From Pseudohoeflea suaedae (GTDB taxonomy: Bacteria; Pseudomonadota; Alphaproteobacteria; Rhizobiales; Rhizobiaceae): 64,000 bases of DNA. The stretch covers positions 310,001 to 374,000 of the forward strand of contig NZ_SMSI01000002.1 of NCBI RefSeq assembly GCF_004354915.1, read 5' to 3'. The notes below the pieces were generated by a model. It saw only the letters and a list, made by a program, of their open reading frames with translations. It made no database searches and was not told the origin of the DNA. The first letter of the stretch is position 1. Every line of letters begins with the position of its first letter. Of the stretch, positions 1-8,975 are shown in pieces. Both the position numbers and the translations under genes were made by a program.

Positions 1-93
1 TCTGATTTCAGAGTCGATTCCACGTTTCGCGGCAATGGATCATCGCGGCCTGCGCTTGATCTCGTCCCGCCGAACGGCCATGCTCCCGGCTGA
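1..93 (+). other. possible 3' end of an upstream reading frame
   Basis: Frame 1 is open from the window edge to a TGA at 91-93, giving about 30 residues ending in NGHAPG. It could be the tail of a gene co-directional with the ornithine cyclodeaminase-like gene that starts 22 nt later. It is too short to recognise, and frame 2 is also open here, so this is only a suggestion. Confidence 0.25.
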
Positions 94-114
94 TTTTCAC
101 AAGGGAGTTTCAGT

Positions 115-1050
115 GTGCGCATCATTACCGGCAAGGATATCGAGACCGTCTGCTCATGGCCGATGATCGTCGAGGCCATGCGCGAGGGGCACCGGCTGGA
201 GCCGGCGATCCTGCGCGACAGCCTGCTCGAAAGCGGCAACCGGAAAATGCTGGTGCGTAGTGCCTGGATAGCGGGTCTCGCCTCGGGGACCAAGGCCGTG
301 ACCATCTATCCCGACAATCCGACGCTCGATGTCCCCAAGCCCTCGATACAGGGGCAGGTGCTGCTTTTCGACGAGGCTTCCGGTCATGTCGAAGCGGTAC
401 TCGAAGGGGTGGATCTGACCGGCTGGAAGACGGCGGGCGATTCGGCGCTCGGTGCGGATTGCCTGGCCCGAAAGGATATCCGCGCCATGCTGATGGTCGG
501 GGCGGGGTCGATGGCCTGGCCGCTCATTGAGGCGCACCGCAGTGTCCGCCCTTCCATCGATACCGTCATCGTCTGGAACCGTAACGCCGAGCGGGGCGGG
601 GCGCTCGTCGCGCGCCTCAGTGAGGCCGGACTCGATGCCCGCTTCGAGGCAGATCTCGACGCGGCGGTCCCGCAGGCCGACCTCATCTGCACTGCCACGA
701 TGACGCAGCAACCGTTGATCAAGGGCGCGCTGATCAAGCCCGGCACCCATGTCGATCTCGTCGGGGCCTATACGCCGGCCATGCGCGAGGCGGATGACGA
801 GACGCTTCGGCGCGGCGATCTGTTCGTCGACAGTTTTGCAACGACCATCGGCCATATCGGCGAGGTAACGATCCCGCTCGAAAGCGGCGCAATCTCCCGC
901 GACGACATTCTCGGCGACATGCACGCGCTCGTTCAGGGGAAGGCCGGGCGCGCGGTCGAGGATGCGATCACCGTGTTCAAGAACGGCGGCGGTGCGCATC
1001 TCGACATGATGGTCGCACACGCCGTGGCTCGGGCGATGGAGCGAACGTAA
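115..1050 (+). CDS. ornithine cyclodeaminase / mu-crystallin family NAD(P)-dependent protein
   Basis: The 311-aa protein belongs to the OCD/mu-crystallin family, whose members include ornithine cyclodeaminase and delta1-pyrroline-2-carboxylate reductase. A Rossmann nucleotide-binding loop, VGAGSMAWP, lies at residues 128-136, and the substrate-side Lys is in GTKAV near residue 60. The usual RTAA segment reads WKTAGDSALG at 104-113, so Arg is replaced by Lys, as in some reductase-like members. The GTG start at 115 is preceded by AAGGGAG at good spacing. It converges on the 5'-nucleotidase gene across a shared terminator. The family is certain. The substrate is not, and an imine or ketimine reductase in amino-acid catabolism is as likely as ornithine deamination. 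Confidence 0.85.
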   Translation: MRIITGKDIETVCSWPMIVEAMREGHRLEPAILRDSLLESGNRKMLVRSAWIAGLASGTKAVTIYPDNPTLDVPKPSIQGQVLLFDEASGHVEAVLEGVDLTGWKTAGDSALGADCLARKDIRAMLMVGAGSMAWPLIEAHRSVRPSIDTVIVWNRNAERGGALVARLSEAGLDARFEADLDAAVPQADLICTATMTQQPLIKGALIKPGTHVDLVGAYTPAMREADDETLRRGDLFVDSFATTIGHIGEVTIPLESGAISRDDILGDMHALVQGKAGRAVEDAITVFKNGGGAHLDMMVAHAVARAMERT

Positions 1051-1083
1051 CAAAAAGGCCCCGCCGGCGAAGGCGGGGCATTT
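1051..1083. terminator. bidirectional intrinsic terminator
   Basis: A perfect 7-bp stem, CCCCGCC (1059-1065) with GGCGGGG (1072-1078), closes a 6-nt loop. On the minus strand it is followed by CCTTTTT, and on the plus strand by CATTT. It sits between two convergent genes and can end both transcripts, with the stronger U-tract serving the leftward nucleotidase gene. Confidence 0.8.
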
Positions 1084-1102
1084 CCGGTCCGGCAAGCTCG
1101 AC

Positions 1103-2626
1103 TTATTCGCCGACCTTCTTGATGCGGCCCTCGATTTCGGGGGAAATCGTGCCCTTGGCTTCGACGTAAGCCATCACGTCATTGGCCATCAGATTGCCGT
1201 TACCGGCATTGACCAGGATCTTGCCGCCGCCGAGCGCGCCGTAGCCGTCGCCGCCTGAGAGCATGTAGTCGTTGGTCGCGACCTTGTAGATCTTGTCGGG
1301 ATCGAGATCCTCACTGCCCAGTTTCACCGAGACCACGCGGGAGCCGGAAGGCGCAGTCGGGTCGTAGACCACTTCCATGCCGGAGACCTGCGGGAAGCGG
1401 CCGCCACCGGTCTCGACCTGGCTGAAGCCGTTCTCGAGCGCGGAAAGAATCTGGCTGCCGGGGATTTCGGTCACCACCGTGACGTTGCCGAAGGGCAGTT
1501 CGGCGAGAATGTCGCCACGGGTGAGATCGGTGCCGGCGTCATAGGTGCGGTCGGCGCGGATGCCGCCGCCATTGGTGATGGCGACATCGGCGCCGGAGGC
1601 CTCGCGCATGGCATCTGCGATCAGGTCGCCCATCGCCGATTCCTGGCTGCGCACGATGTTGCGTCGGGAATCGAGCGGCGTTTCGGACGTGCCGATGACG
1701 ATGCCGAGACTGTCGTCGAGCTTCTTCTGGAAGTCGTCGACGATCTTCTGGGTTTCAGGGTCGGGTTCCACCATTGCCGTGTCGATGAAGCGGAAGGAGG
1801 GCATCCAGCTTACGGTGCGCTCGCCATCCTTTTCCCCGATCGTGACGTTGAGATCGAGCGGCGAGAGAAAGCGCGCATCCATCGAGGTTTCGACATAGGC
1901 CGTCACGCCGTCATAGGCGGTGGCATAGGAATGATCGTCGCCCGACATGATGACGTCGAAGGCGTGGCTTGCGATCAGTTCGCGATCGTTTGCCATATCG
2001 GTCTGCACCACGCCGACGACGAGATCGGCGCCGTCCTCGCGCGCCTTCCCGGCGGCCTCGATCGCGGTATCGACGGTCGGCAGGAACTTCAGGTCGCCGG
2101 GGCTCGAGACTTCCGGTGTCGTGTCCTGCGCGACCGGGACCAGGGCGATCTTCAGCCCCGCCATCTCCTTCATCATGACACCGCCGAGGCCGTCGACCGC
2201 CGAGCCGTCGGCATTGGTTATGTTGATGGCGGCCCATGGATATTTCGAGGCCTTCATCTTCTCGTAGAAATTCTCCGGGCCGAAATCGAATTCATGGTTG
2301 CCGGGCACCGCGATGTCGAAGGGCACGACATTCGTGAGGTCGACCGTGTTCTGGCCCTTGTCGAGACCTGACAGGATCGAGGGGGAAAGCATGTCGCCGT
2401 CGAAGACATAAAGCGTGTTGGGATTGTTCGCCTTCTCCGCCTTGGCGACGGCATTCAGCCGTGCAAAACCGCCACGCCCCTTGACCTCGTTGAACTGGTA
2501 GACGTCACCGACGCCGAGGATCGTCAGCTTCACCTCCTCGGCCTTGAGCGGCACGATCATCGTCGCGCCGAGGGCGCTGGCGCACAGGAGGATGCGAAGG
2601 GCAGGGGTGCGGGGTGTCGTCATCAT
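1103..2626 (-). CDS. secreted 5'-nucleotidase / metallophosphoesterase (UshA-like)
   Basis: The 507-aa protein hydrolyses nucleotide or related phosphomonoesters outside the cytoplasm. An N-terminal signal peptide (about residues 1-29, ending PLKAE) precedes a calcineurin-like metallophosphatase domain with GDVYQF (40-45), FDGD (75-78) and GNHEFD (109-114). The C-terminal 5'-nucleotidase domain carries NGGGIR near residue 370 and SGGDGYG near the end. The usual GGHTH metal loop reads SGDDHSY. The frame stays open far upstream, to 3862, but only because it lies antisense to the TAXI gene. The start at 2626 has GGAGAG just before ATGATG and is followed at once by the signal peptide. The gene is transcribed alone, divergent from the TRAP operon. 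Confidence 0.88.
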   Translation of the reverse strand: MMTTPRTPALRILLCASALGATMIVPLKAEEVKLTILGVGDVYQFNEVKGRGGFARLNAVAKAEKANNPNTLYVFDGDMLSPSILSGLDKGQNTVDLTNVVPFDIAVPGNHEFDFGPENFYEKMKASKYPWAAINITNADGSAVDGLGGVMMKEMAGLKIALVPVAQDTTPEVSSPGDLKFLPTVDTAIEAAGKAREDGADLVVGVVQTDMANDRELIASHAFDVIMSGDDHSYATAYDGVTAYVETSMDARFLSPLDLNVTIGEKDGERTVSWMPSFRFIDTAMVEPDPETQKIVDDFQKKLDDSLGIVIGTSETPLDSRRNIVRSQESAMGDLIADAMREASGADVAITNGGGIRADRTYDAGTDLTRGDILAELPFGNVTVVTEIPGSQILSALENGFSQVETGGGRFPQVSGMEVVYDPTAPSGSRVVSVKLGSEDLDPDKIYKVATNDYMLSGGDGYGALGGGKILVNAGNGNLMANDVMAYVEAKGTISPEIEGRIKKVGE

Positions 2627-2872
2627 GTCTCTCCACTCAAAAGGCTGGCCATTCGGGGCTGAGGGGAAGACTTGCACCGAAACAGTTCTCCCGCAAGCCT
2701 TGCCTGCGACGTGCAGATTCCGGTTGCGCGCAAGCGAAAACTCACCACAATCGGCGCAGACGTTCGCCATGTGCGGCCCGGTGAAGGAGTCCCGGTGCCG
2801 CGACTGGAACGTTCCTGCCAGGGACGCGCCCGCCAGCGCGTCCGCCAATAATCGAACCGGAGGAGATCGAGA

Positions 2873-3829
2873 ATGGCATTTTTGACGCGGAAGAGTTTTA
2901 TCGGACTGGCCGCGGCCGGCGCCGTCGCGCTGTCCATGGCGCCCGCCAAGGCCGAGCAGTTCATCAACGTGCTGACGGGCGGTCAGTCGGGCGTCTACTA
3001 TCCGCTTGGTGTCGGGCTTTCGAAAATCTATGCCGAGAAGATACCGGATGTGCGCACCCAGGTGCAGTCCACCAAGGCGTCGGTCGAGAACCTCAACCTC
3101 CTGCAGCAGGGCAAGGGCGAGATCGGTTTCGCACTGGGCGATTCCGTCAAGCTCGCGGTCGAAGGCGACGCGGAAGCGGGCTTCAAGGCGCCGCTCGACA
3201 AGCTGCGCGGTATCGCCGCCATCTACCCGAATTTCATCCAGATCGTCGCGTCCAAGGAAAGCGGCATCAAGACGCTCGCCGACCTCAAGGGCAAGCGCGT
3301 CTCCGTCGGGGCTGCGAAATCCGGGACCGAGCTCAACGCCCGCAAGATCTTCGAAACCGCCGGCATGAGCTATGACGATTTCGAGAAGACCGAATATCTG
3401 CCGTTTGCCGAATCCGTCGAGCTGATCAAGAACCGCCAGCTCGATGCGACGCTGCAATCGGCTGGTCTCGGTGTGGCCTCGATCAAGGATCTGGCGACCT
3501 CCGTCGATATCCAGATGGTGGCGGTGCCGGAGGACATTGCGAGCCAGCTCGGCGCGCCCTACGTCGCCGAGACAATTCCCGCCGGGACCTATGCGGGCCA
3601 GGAAGGCGACGTCCAGACCGTTGCGGTCGTGAACTTCCTGATCACGAATTCCGATGTGCCCGATGAAATTGCCTATGAGATGACAAAGCAGCTCTTCGAG
3701 AACCTGCCGGAGCTCGAGGCAGCCCACAATGCCGCGGCGAAGATCAAGCTCGAGAATGCGCTCAGCGGCATGCCGCTTCCGGTCCATCCCGGTGCCGAGA
3801 AGTATTATGCCGAAAAGGGCATGAAATAA
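2873..3829 (+). CDS. TAXI family TRAP transporter solute-binding protein
   Basis: The 318-aa periplasmic receptor of a TRAP transporter has a cleavable signal peptide (about residues 1-27, ending AKAEQ). The TAXI-type N-terminus follows, with GGQSGVYYPLG near residue 38 and ENLNLLQQGKGEIGFALGD near residues 70-90. It captures an organic acid or amino-acid-like ligand for the fused permease encoded 73 nt downstream. The ATG has a GGAGGAG ribosome site. The length and fold match the family, and the ligand cannot be read from sequence. It is the first gene of a three-gene operon with the permease and the DUF1850 protein. Confidence 0.9.
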   Translation: MAFLTRKSFIGLAAAGAVALSMAPAKAEQFINVLTGGQSGVYYPLGVGLSKIYAEKIPDVRTQVQSTKASVENLNLLQQGKGEIGFALGDSVKLAVEGDAEAGFKAPLDKLRGIAAIYPNFIQIVASKESGIKTLADLKGKRVSVGAAKSGTELNARKIFETAGMSYDDFEKTEYLPFAESVELIKNRQLDATLQSAGLGVASIKDLATSVDIQMVAVPEDIASQLGAPYVAETIPAGTYAGQEGDVQTVAVVNFLITNSDVPDEIAYEMTKQLFENLPELEAAHNAAAKIKLENALSGMPLPVHPGAEKYYAEKGMK

Positions 3830-3847
3830 GCCGTACCGGCTGAGTGA

Positions 3848-3874
3848 CCGGGCGGTAGGCATGCTGCCGCCCGG
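3848..3874 (+). other. intercistronic GC hairpin after TRAP binding-protein gene
   Basis: An 11-bp stem (3848-3858 with 3864-3874, one T-G pair) closes the loop GCATG. No T-run follows, so it is not an ordinary terminator. Its place between a binding-protein gene and its permease suggests a stability or processing element that lets the binding protein be made in excess. Confidence 0.6.
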
Positions 3875-3902
3875 CTGATCCCGCGATTACCGGAGTTGCC
3901 TG

Positions 3903-6005
3903 ATGCCGGCTGATACTTCCTCGCGCGCTGACGAGAACAGCCGCGAGATCGATTTTCATGATCCGCTCGCGGATGATTTTCCCTCCGGCTTCGAGGGGCG
4001 CCTGCTGTTCTGGATCGCGGTCGTCTTTTCCGCCTTCCAGATCGCGACCGCGGCGCATCTGATCGACTTTCCGAGCCAGGTCATCCGCGCCTTCCATGTC
4101 GGTTTCCTGCTGCTGCTCGCGTTTCCGCTGGTGGCGATGTCCAAGGGCGGTCTGGTGCGCAAGCTGCTCGCCTGGATATTCGCGGGCCTCGCGGTCTTCG
4201 TCGCGCTGTACCAGTGGGAGCAGTATACCGAGCTTCTGATGCGGGCCGGAGATCCTCTGCCGCGCGACATGGTGATCGGCGTGATCACGCTGCTGACGGT
4301 TTTCGTCGCGGGCTGGATCGTCATGGGGCCGGCGCTGCCGATCATCTCGGGCATCTTTCTCGCCTATTGTCTGTTCGGCGAATATCTGCCTTCGCCGCTC
4401 AATCACCGCGGCTATGACTTCGCGCAGGTGATCGACCACATGACATTCGGGACGGAAGGGATCTACGGCATCCCGATCTACGTGTCCTCGACCTACATCT
4501 TCCTGTTCATCCTGTTCGGTTCGTTTCTCGAGCGTGCCGGAATGATCAAGCTCTTCACCGACGTCTCACTCGGTTTCGTCGGGCACAAGAAGGGTGGCGC
4601 GGCCAAGGTCTCGGTGATCTCGTCGGGATTGATGGGAACGATCTCGGGCTCCGGCGTCGCCAATGTCGTGACCACCGGGCAGTTCACCATTCCGCTGATG
4701 AAGCGCTTCGGCTACCGGCCGGAATTTGCCGGCGGGGTGGAATCGACAGCCTCGATGGGCGGGCAGATCATGCCGCCGGTGATGGGCGCGGTCGCCTTCA
4801 TCATGGCCGAGACGCTGGGCGTCGAATATCACGAGGTGGTCAAGGCGGCGATCATACCGGCGCTTCTCTATTTCGCCTCGGCCTTCTGGATGGTGCACCT
4901 GGAAGCCGGCAAATACGGGCTTTCTGGCCTGTCGAAGGATCAGCTGCCGTCGCCGCTGCAGGCGCTGAAGGAAAAATGGTACCTGCTGCTGCCGCTCGGG
5001 GCGCTCGTCTATCTTCTGTTCACCGGCTACACGCCGTTGTTCGCCGGGACGATCGGGCTCGCATTGACGGTGCTGTTGATCCTCGGCAGCTCGATCGCGC
5101 TCGGGCTTCCCGCCGGCATCATCCGGACCATCTTCTGGATCGGGCTCGGCATTCTGGGCGCGGCCTTCTTCGAGTTCGGCATCCACGTCATCGTCGTCGG
5201 CATGGCGGTCCTGATCGTCTGGAGCCTGTTGTCGAAAGGCGGGCGCGAGACGCTGGCGCTGTGCCGGGATTCGCTCGCCGAAGGTGCCAAGACCGCGCTG
5301 CCGGTCGGCGTCGCCTGCGCCATCGTCGGCGTGATCATCGGCACCATGACGCTGACGGGCGCTGCCAACACGTTCGGACAGTTCATCGTTTCGGTCGGCG
5401 ACAAGAGCCTGCTCCTGTCGCTGGTCTTGACCATGTTCACCTGCATCCTGCTCGGCATGGGCATTCCGACGATCCCGAACTACATCATCACCTCGGCAAT
5501 CGCCGGGCCGGCTCTTCTGGAGCTCGGTGTGCCGCTTCTCGTCAGCCACATGTTCGTCTTCTATTTCGGCATTCTGGCGGATCTGACCCCGCCGGTCGCG
5601 CTGGCCTGCTTCGCGGCGGCCCCGATTGCGCGGGCGAGCGGGCTCAGGATTTCCATCGAGGCGGTGAAGGTTGCCGCGGCCGGTTTCGTCATTCCCTATA
5701 TGGCGGTCTATACGCCGGCCCTCATGCTGCAGGATGGGGGGGCGCTGTCGCAATCGATCGGCTATCTGCCGGCAGTCCTCTACATCGTCATCAAGGCCGT
5801 GCTGGCCATCGGGCTCTGGGGTGCCGCGGTGATCGGATATCTCGGAAAGCCGCTCGGCTGGCCCATGCGCCTACTGGCGATGGTCGCCGCCTTCACGCTG
5901 ATTGCGGCGCTGCCGGTCACGGATGAAATCGGCTTCGCGCTGCTTGCCGTCTTCGGCTTCCTGCTCTGGCGCAGCATGCGCTCGGCGCCTGCGGAAACGG
6001 CCTGA
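3903..6005 (+). CDS. TRAP transporter fused permease (4TM + 12TM)
   Basis: The 700-aa integral membrane protein joins the small (DctQ-like) and large (DctM-like) subunits, as is usual for TAXI-type TRAP systems. A charged cytoplasmic N-terminus of about 30 residues precedes about four helices (30-140). A long DctM region follows, with the conserved SSGLMGTISGSGVANV near residue 240 and MGGQIMPPVMGAVAFIMAE near 285. It uses an ion gradient to import the ligand delivered by the upstream binding protein. The stop overlaps the start of the DUF1850 gene as TGATG, so the two are translationally coupled. Confidence 0.92.
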   Translation: MPADTSSRADENSREIDFHDPLADDFPSGFEGRLLFWIAVVFSAFQIATAAHLIDFPSQVIRAFHVGFLLLLAFPLVAMSKGGLVRKLLAWIFAGLAVFVALYQWEQYTELLMRAGDPLPRDMVIGVITLLTVFVAGWIVMGPALPIISGIFLAYCLFGEYLPSPLNHRGYDFAQVIDHMTFGTEGIYGIPIYVSSTYIFLFILFGSFLERAGMIKLFTDVSLGFVGHKKGGAAKVSVISSGLMGTISGSGVANVVTTGQFTIPLMKRFGYRPEFAGGVESTASMGGQIMPPVMGAVAFIMAETLGVEYHEVVKAAIIPALLYFASAFWMVHLEAGKYGLSGLSKDQLPSPLQALKEKWYLLLPLGALVYLLFTGYTPLFAGTIGLALTVLLILGSSIALGLPAGIIRTIFWIGLGILGAAFFEFGIHVIVVGMAVLIVWSLLSKGGRETLALCRDSLAEGAKTALPVGVACAIVGVIIGTMTLTGAANTFGQFIVSVGDKSLLLSLVLTMFTCILLGMGIPTIPNYIITSAIAGPALLELGVPLLVSHMFVFYFGILADLTPPVALACFAAAPIARASGLRISIEAVKVAAAGFVIPYMAVYTPALMLQDGGALSQSIGYLPAVLYIVIKAVLAIGLWGAAVIGYLGKPLGWPMRLLAMVAAFTLIAALPVTDEIGFALLAVFGFLLWRSMRSAPAETA

Positions 6006-6382
6006 TGCCTGTCGGCCTCTGTATCGCGAGCGCGGGCAAGACGGTCTTCGTCGCGGCGACAGCCTTCAGTCTTTCCTGGGTCCATTCGGTCGAAAGGACC
6101 GAGTGGCGGGAGGACTGGGTCGTCAGCGATCAGGCGCTCGTTCTGACGCAAGCGCGGGTGAAGGGTTCGGGTGCCGGCATGGATCCCGGTCCCGGTGCGC
6201 GGCTCGATGACGGCTGGTGGATCTGGGAACCGGCCCTGCCGCCGCAGCCGGACATGCGTCTTGCGGCAAGTGGCGCCACGGTGTCCGCATGGGAACTCTG
6301 TCATGCGAAGGGATGTCTTGCCCTCGGCGCGAAGGCTGGTGACGGCATCAGGCTATGGCCATGCGAGGGCGATGCGTCCTGA
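6005..6382 (+). CDS. DUF1850 domain-containing protein, TRAP-associated
   Basis: The 125-aa protein has a short hydrophobic N-terminus (residues 1-22) and the DUF1850 hallmarks WVHSVERTEW (about 25-34) and ARVKGSGAGMDPG (about 50-62). Genes of this family are regularly found after TAXI-type TRAP permeases, and here the start overlaps the permease stop by one base. Its biochemical role is not known. The context suggests an envelope accessory of the transporter. A conserved Cys pair (CHAKGC) lies near residue 100. Confidence 0.8.
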   Translation: MPVGLCIASAGKTVFVAATAFSLSWVHSVERTEWREDWVVSDQALVLTQARVKGSGAGMDPGPGARLDDGWWIWEPALPPQPDMRLAASGATVSAWELCHAKGCLALGAKAGDGIRLWPCEGDAS

Positions 6383-6511
6383 TCCCGGATGACGTGGCAA
6401 ACTGCTGGACCGGCGGCGCCTCGTCGCTATTGTGGTTTTGTTGAGCGACGGGACGTGGTTTTGCCGGTATGCCCGTTTTGAATGCCTGAATGTCGGGGGG
6501 CGAGACCGGGA

Positions 6512-7792
6512 ATGCAGGGTGCCTTTTCGTTTCCGATGGCGCAGGGGCGTGCCGAAGCCCTCGGCGAGATCCATGCCCGACCCCATCTTCCGGTCGGTCC
6601 GGATCGCGCCATCATCCAGCTGGCCTTCCTGACCGAGGGCGGATCTCCCGTCGATCACGCGGTCCTTTGCGATCTCTCCCGCCAGAGGGGCATTGCCGCG
6701 CCCGCCCGCGATGCCCAGCACGTCATCATGGATTGGGGCGCGGGAAAGCTGCGCTGGGAGCGGCATACCGAGTTCTCGACCTATCTCTGGGACTGCCCCG
6801 CGCCGAAGGAATTCGGTGCGCCGATCAGCAATCATCCCTTCGGCGACCAGTTCAAGGCGCCGGGGTCGTTCGTCTCCGGCGTCAGGATCGAAGTCCGGCG
6901 CGATGGCGGGGACATGGAGACCTATCTCGATCAGTTCGACAAGGTGAGCGTGACGGTCAGCGACCTGCCGTCGACGAAAGCGACGGTGATCACAGATTTT
7001 CGCCAGGACGGCGACGGCCTGACACGGATTCTCATCGTCGACCGGGGCATGTCGGACCGGGTGCGCGGTGCACTGTGCCAGCGGTTGATCGACATCGAGA
7101 CTTATCGGACACTGGCGACGCTCGGACTGGCGCTGGCACGCTCGCAGTCACCGGATATCCGGCGGATGGAAGACAGGCTGACGGCGATCACCAGCGACAT
7201 GAAGCGGGAGGTGCGGGAAAGCGCCGACGAACTCCTGTCGCAGGTCACGTCGCTTGCCGCGGAACTCGAGGCAAGCGCGGCGCTCAGCCTCTATCGTTTC
7301 GGCGCCAGCCGGGCCTATTACGCAATCGTGCGCGAACGTATCGCAGCCCTTGGCGAGACGGCGGCCCCGGGCCACGAGACGCTGGGCAGTTTTCTCGACA
7401 AGCGCCTCGGCCCGGCCATGCGCACATGTCAGTCGATGGAGGAGCGGCAGGCCAGCCTGTCACGCAAGCTTTCGCGCGCCACGACGCTCATCCGAAGCTG
7501 GATCGACGTCGAGCTGGAACGGCAGAATTCGGCGCTGCTCAAGTCGATGAACCGGCGCGTTAAGCTGCAGCTGCGCCTGCAGCAAACTGTCGAAGGCCTC
7601 TCCGTCGCGGCAATCAGCTATTACGTCGTCGGTCTTTTCAGCTATCTCGCGAAGACTGCGGAGCATGAATGGCCGACAGTCTCGGCCAGCCTTCTGACAG
7701 GCCTTTTCGTTCCGGTGGCGATCATCTCGACATGGTTGGTGGTACGCTCGATCCGAAAGCACCATACCGTCGATGACGAGGATGTGGACTAG
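6512..7792 (+). CDS. DUF3422 family protein, C-terminal membrane anchor
   Basis: The protein has 426 aa from the ATG at 6512. An in-frame ATG at 6482 would add ten residues, but the family normally begins close to its EIHARPHLP motif, here near residue 20, and a purine-rich GGGGGCGAG precedes 6512. RHTEFSTYLW near residue 85 is the other family signature. The middle is charged and probably helical, and two hydrophobic segments near the C-terminus (about 365-385 and 395-418) should anchor it in the inner membrane. DUF3422 proteins are common in alpha- and gammaproteobacteria and have no established function. It stands alone and converges on the transglutaminase-like gene. Confidence 0.82.
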   Translation: MQGAFSFPMAQGRAEALGEIHARPHLPVGPDRAIIQLAFLTEGGSPVDHAVLCDLSRQRGIAAPARDAQHVIMDWGAGKLRWERHTEFSTYLWDCPAPKEFGAPISNHPFGDQFKAPGSFVSGVRIEVRRDGGDMETYLDQFDKVSVTVSDLPSTKATVITDFRQDGDGLTRILIVDRGMSDRVRGALCQRLIDIETYRTLATLGLALARSQSPDIRRMEDRLTAITSDMKREVRESADELLSQVTSLAAELEASAALSLYRFGASRAYYAIVRERIAALGETAAPGHETLGSFLDKRLGPAMRTCQSMEERQASLSRKLSRATTLIRSWIDVELERQNSALLKSMNRRVKLQLRLQQTVEGLSVAAISYYVVGLFSYLAKTAEHEWPTVSASLLTGLFVPVAIISTWLVVRSIRKHHTVDDEDVD

Positions 7793-7847
7793 GGCATGCC
7801 TGATTGCGGGCGTCGCTGGATGTAAAGGCGGGGCAAGCGACAGCTCG

Positions 7848-8666
7848 TCAACCGCGCGTCAGATCCTCGACCTCGTAGGTCCAGACCCGGAAGTGATCGA
7901 GGCTGTGCGGTCCGAAGGAATTGACAAGCGGAATGTCGGCGGCGTCGCGCCCTCGCGCGACCAGGATGCGGCCGATGCGGGGGATGTTGTTTCGCGGGTC
8001 GAAGGTGCGCCATTCGCCATCGAGATAGACCTCGATCCAGGCCGAGAAGTCCATAGGGTCGACAACCGGTACACCAATGTCGCCGAGATGGCCGTTGATG
8101 TAACGCGCCGGGATGTTCAGGCATCGGCAGAACGTCAGTGCCAAGTGGGCAAAGTCGCGGCAGACGCCGACCTTCTCCTCGTAAGCCTCGAATGCCGTTC
8201 TGGTCGAGCGGGCCTGAAGATAGTCGAATTTGATATGGTCGTGGACGAAGTCGCAGATCGCCTGCACGCGGCTCCAGCCGGGTTGCAGCGAGCCGAAGAG
8301 ATCCCAGGCCGTTTGGCTTAACTTGTCCGTCTCGCAGTAGCGGCTGCCCATGAGATAGACGAGGCAATCATCCGGAAGATCGGGCACTGCGATTTCCTGC
8401 GCTAGAAAATCGGCCGGATCGATAAGTCCGTCATCCTCGATGATGGCGTCGCCCCAGATCATCGTCGTGCCTTGTGGGGCGACGAGACGCCGGCAGGTAT
8501 TTCCGAACAGGTCGACATAGGTCGAGGAGGGGGCGTCGGGATTGGTGAAGACGACTTCCGGCGCACGGATATCACCTGCCCGGTCCCTGTGAACCGACAG
8601 AAGGCAGATGAGTGCAGTCGGCTGCGGGCAGGTGAGGGTGATTTCGTAGCCGTAGCGAATGAGCAT
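7848..8666 (-). CDS. transglutaminase-like cysteine protease-fold protein
   Basis: The 272-aa protein has an N-terminal beta domain (residues 1-140) and a transglutaminase-core domain (about 150-245). The nucleophile Cys is in KVGVCRDFAH. The segment that normally carries the catalytic His (HAW) reads DFSAWIEVYL, followed by the Asp region WRTFDPRN. A Ser therefore replaces the expected His, which I recall as a feature of this alphaproteobacterial subgroup. No signal peptide is evident. The activity could be proteolytic, amidase-like or lost. It is the last gene of a leftward stretch after two small proteins. Confidence 0.8.
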   Translation of the reverse strand: MLIRYGYEITLTCPQPTALICLLSVHRDRAGDIRAPEVVFTNPDAPSSTYVDLFGNTCRRLVAPQGTTMIWGDAIIEDDGLIDPADFLAQEIAVPDLPDDCLVYLMGSRYCETDKLSQTAWDLFGSLQPGWSRVQAICDFVHDHIKFDYLQARSTRTAFEAYEEKVGVCRDFAHLALTFCRCLNIPARYINGHLGDIGVPVVDPMDFSAWIEVYLDGEWRTFDPRNNIPRIGRILVARGRDAADIPLVNSFGPHSLDHFRVWTYEVEDLTRG

Positions 8667-8765
8667 GGCGAAGCGATCCGGGGAACGAGTTGTGATGTAT
8701 CGGGGGAAGTCGGGGTATCAGGAGCGGTGAATACGTCGCGTTCGCCGTCGTGCATCCCTAGGCCG

Positions 8766-8786
8766 CGGGGGCAGCGTTTGCCCCCG
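8766..8786. other. GC hairpin between small-protein gene and transglutaminase gene
   Basis: The 8-bp inverted repeat CGGGGGCA / TGCCCCCG closes a 5-nt loop. No T-run follows on the minus strand, the direction of the flanking genes, while the plus strand continues with ATTCTTTTC. It may be a weak terminator or an mRNA-end structure. Confidence 0.4.
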
Positions 8787-8828
8787 GCACATTCTTTTCA
8801 ACGGACCGCGAAGGTGGGGTCCGGCCGG

Positions 8829-8975
8829 TCAGGTCTTCTTCTTCCCGGAAACCGGCATATTGGCGTTGGCCGCGCTCTTGACCTGGCTGCCGAAGGGAGT
8901 TTCCGCCTGAGGCGGCGCCTTGACCTGCTTGGGTTTGCGGATTTCGCGCGAACTGCGCTTTTGTCCCTTAGCCAT
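8829..8975 (-). CDS. small basic protein of unknown function (48 aa)
   Basis: The protein begins MAKGQKRSSREIRKPKQ and is very basic, ending GKKKT. I chose the ATG at 8975 because AGGA lies 9 nt upstream and because short proteins beginning MAKGQKR are familiar in alphaproteobacterial genomes. An in-frame ATG at 9011 is less likely. Its start overlaps the end of the preceding gene by 8 bp, so the two are probably coupled. The composition suggests nucleic-acid or ribosome binding, which is only an inference. Confidence 0.6.
   Translation of the reverse strand: MAKGQKRSSREIRKPKQVKAPPQAETPFGSQVKSAANANMPVSGKKKT

Noticed and set aside
2627-3862. 419-residue extension of the 5'-nucleotidase frame
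   Set aside because: It is antisense to the TAXI gene, and a signal peptide with a good ribosome site starts at 2626.
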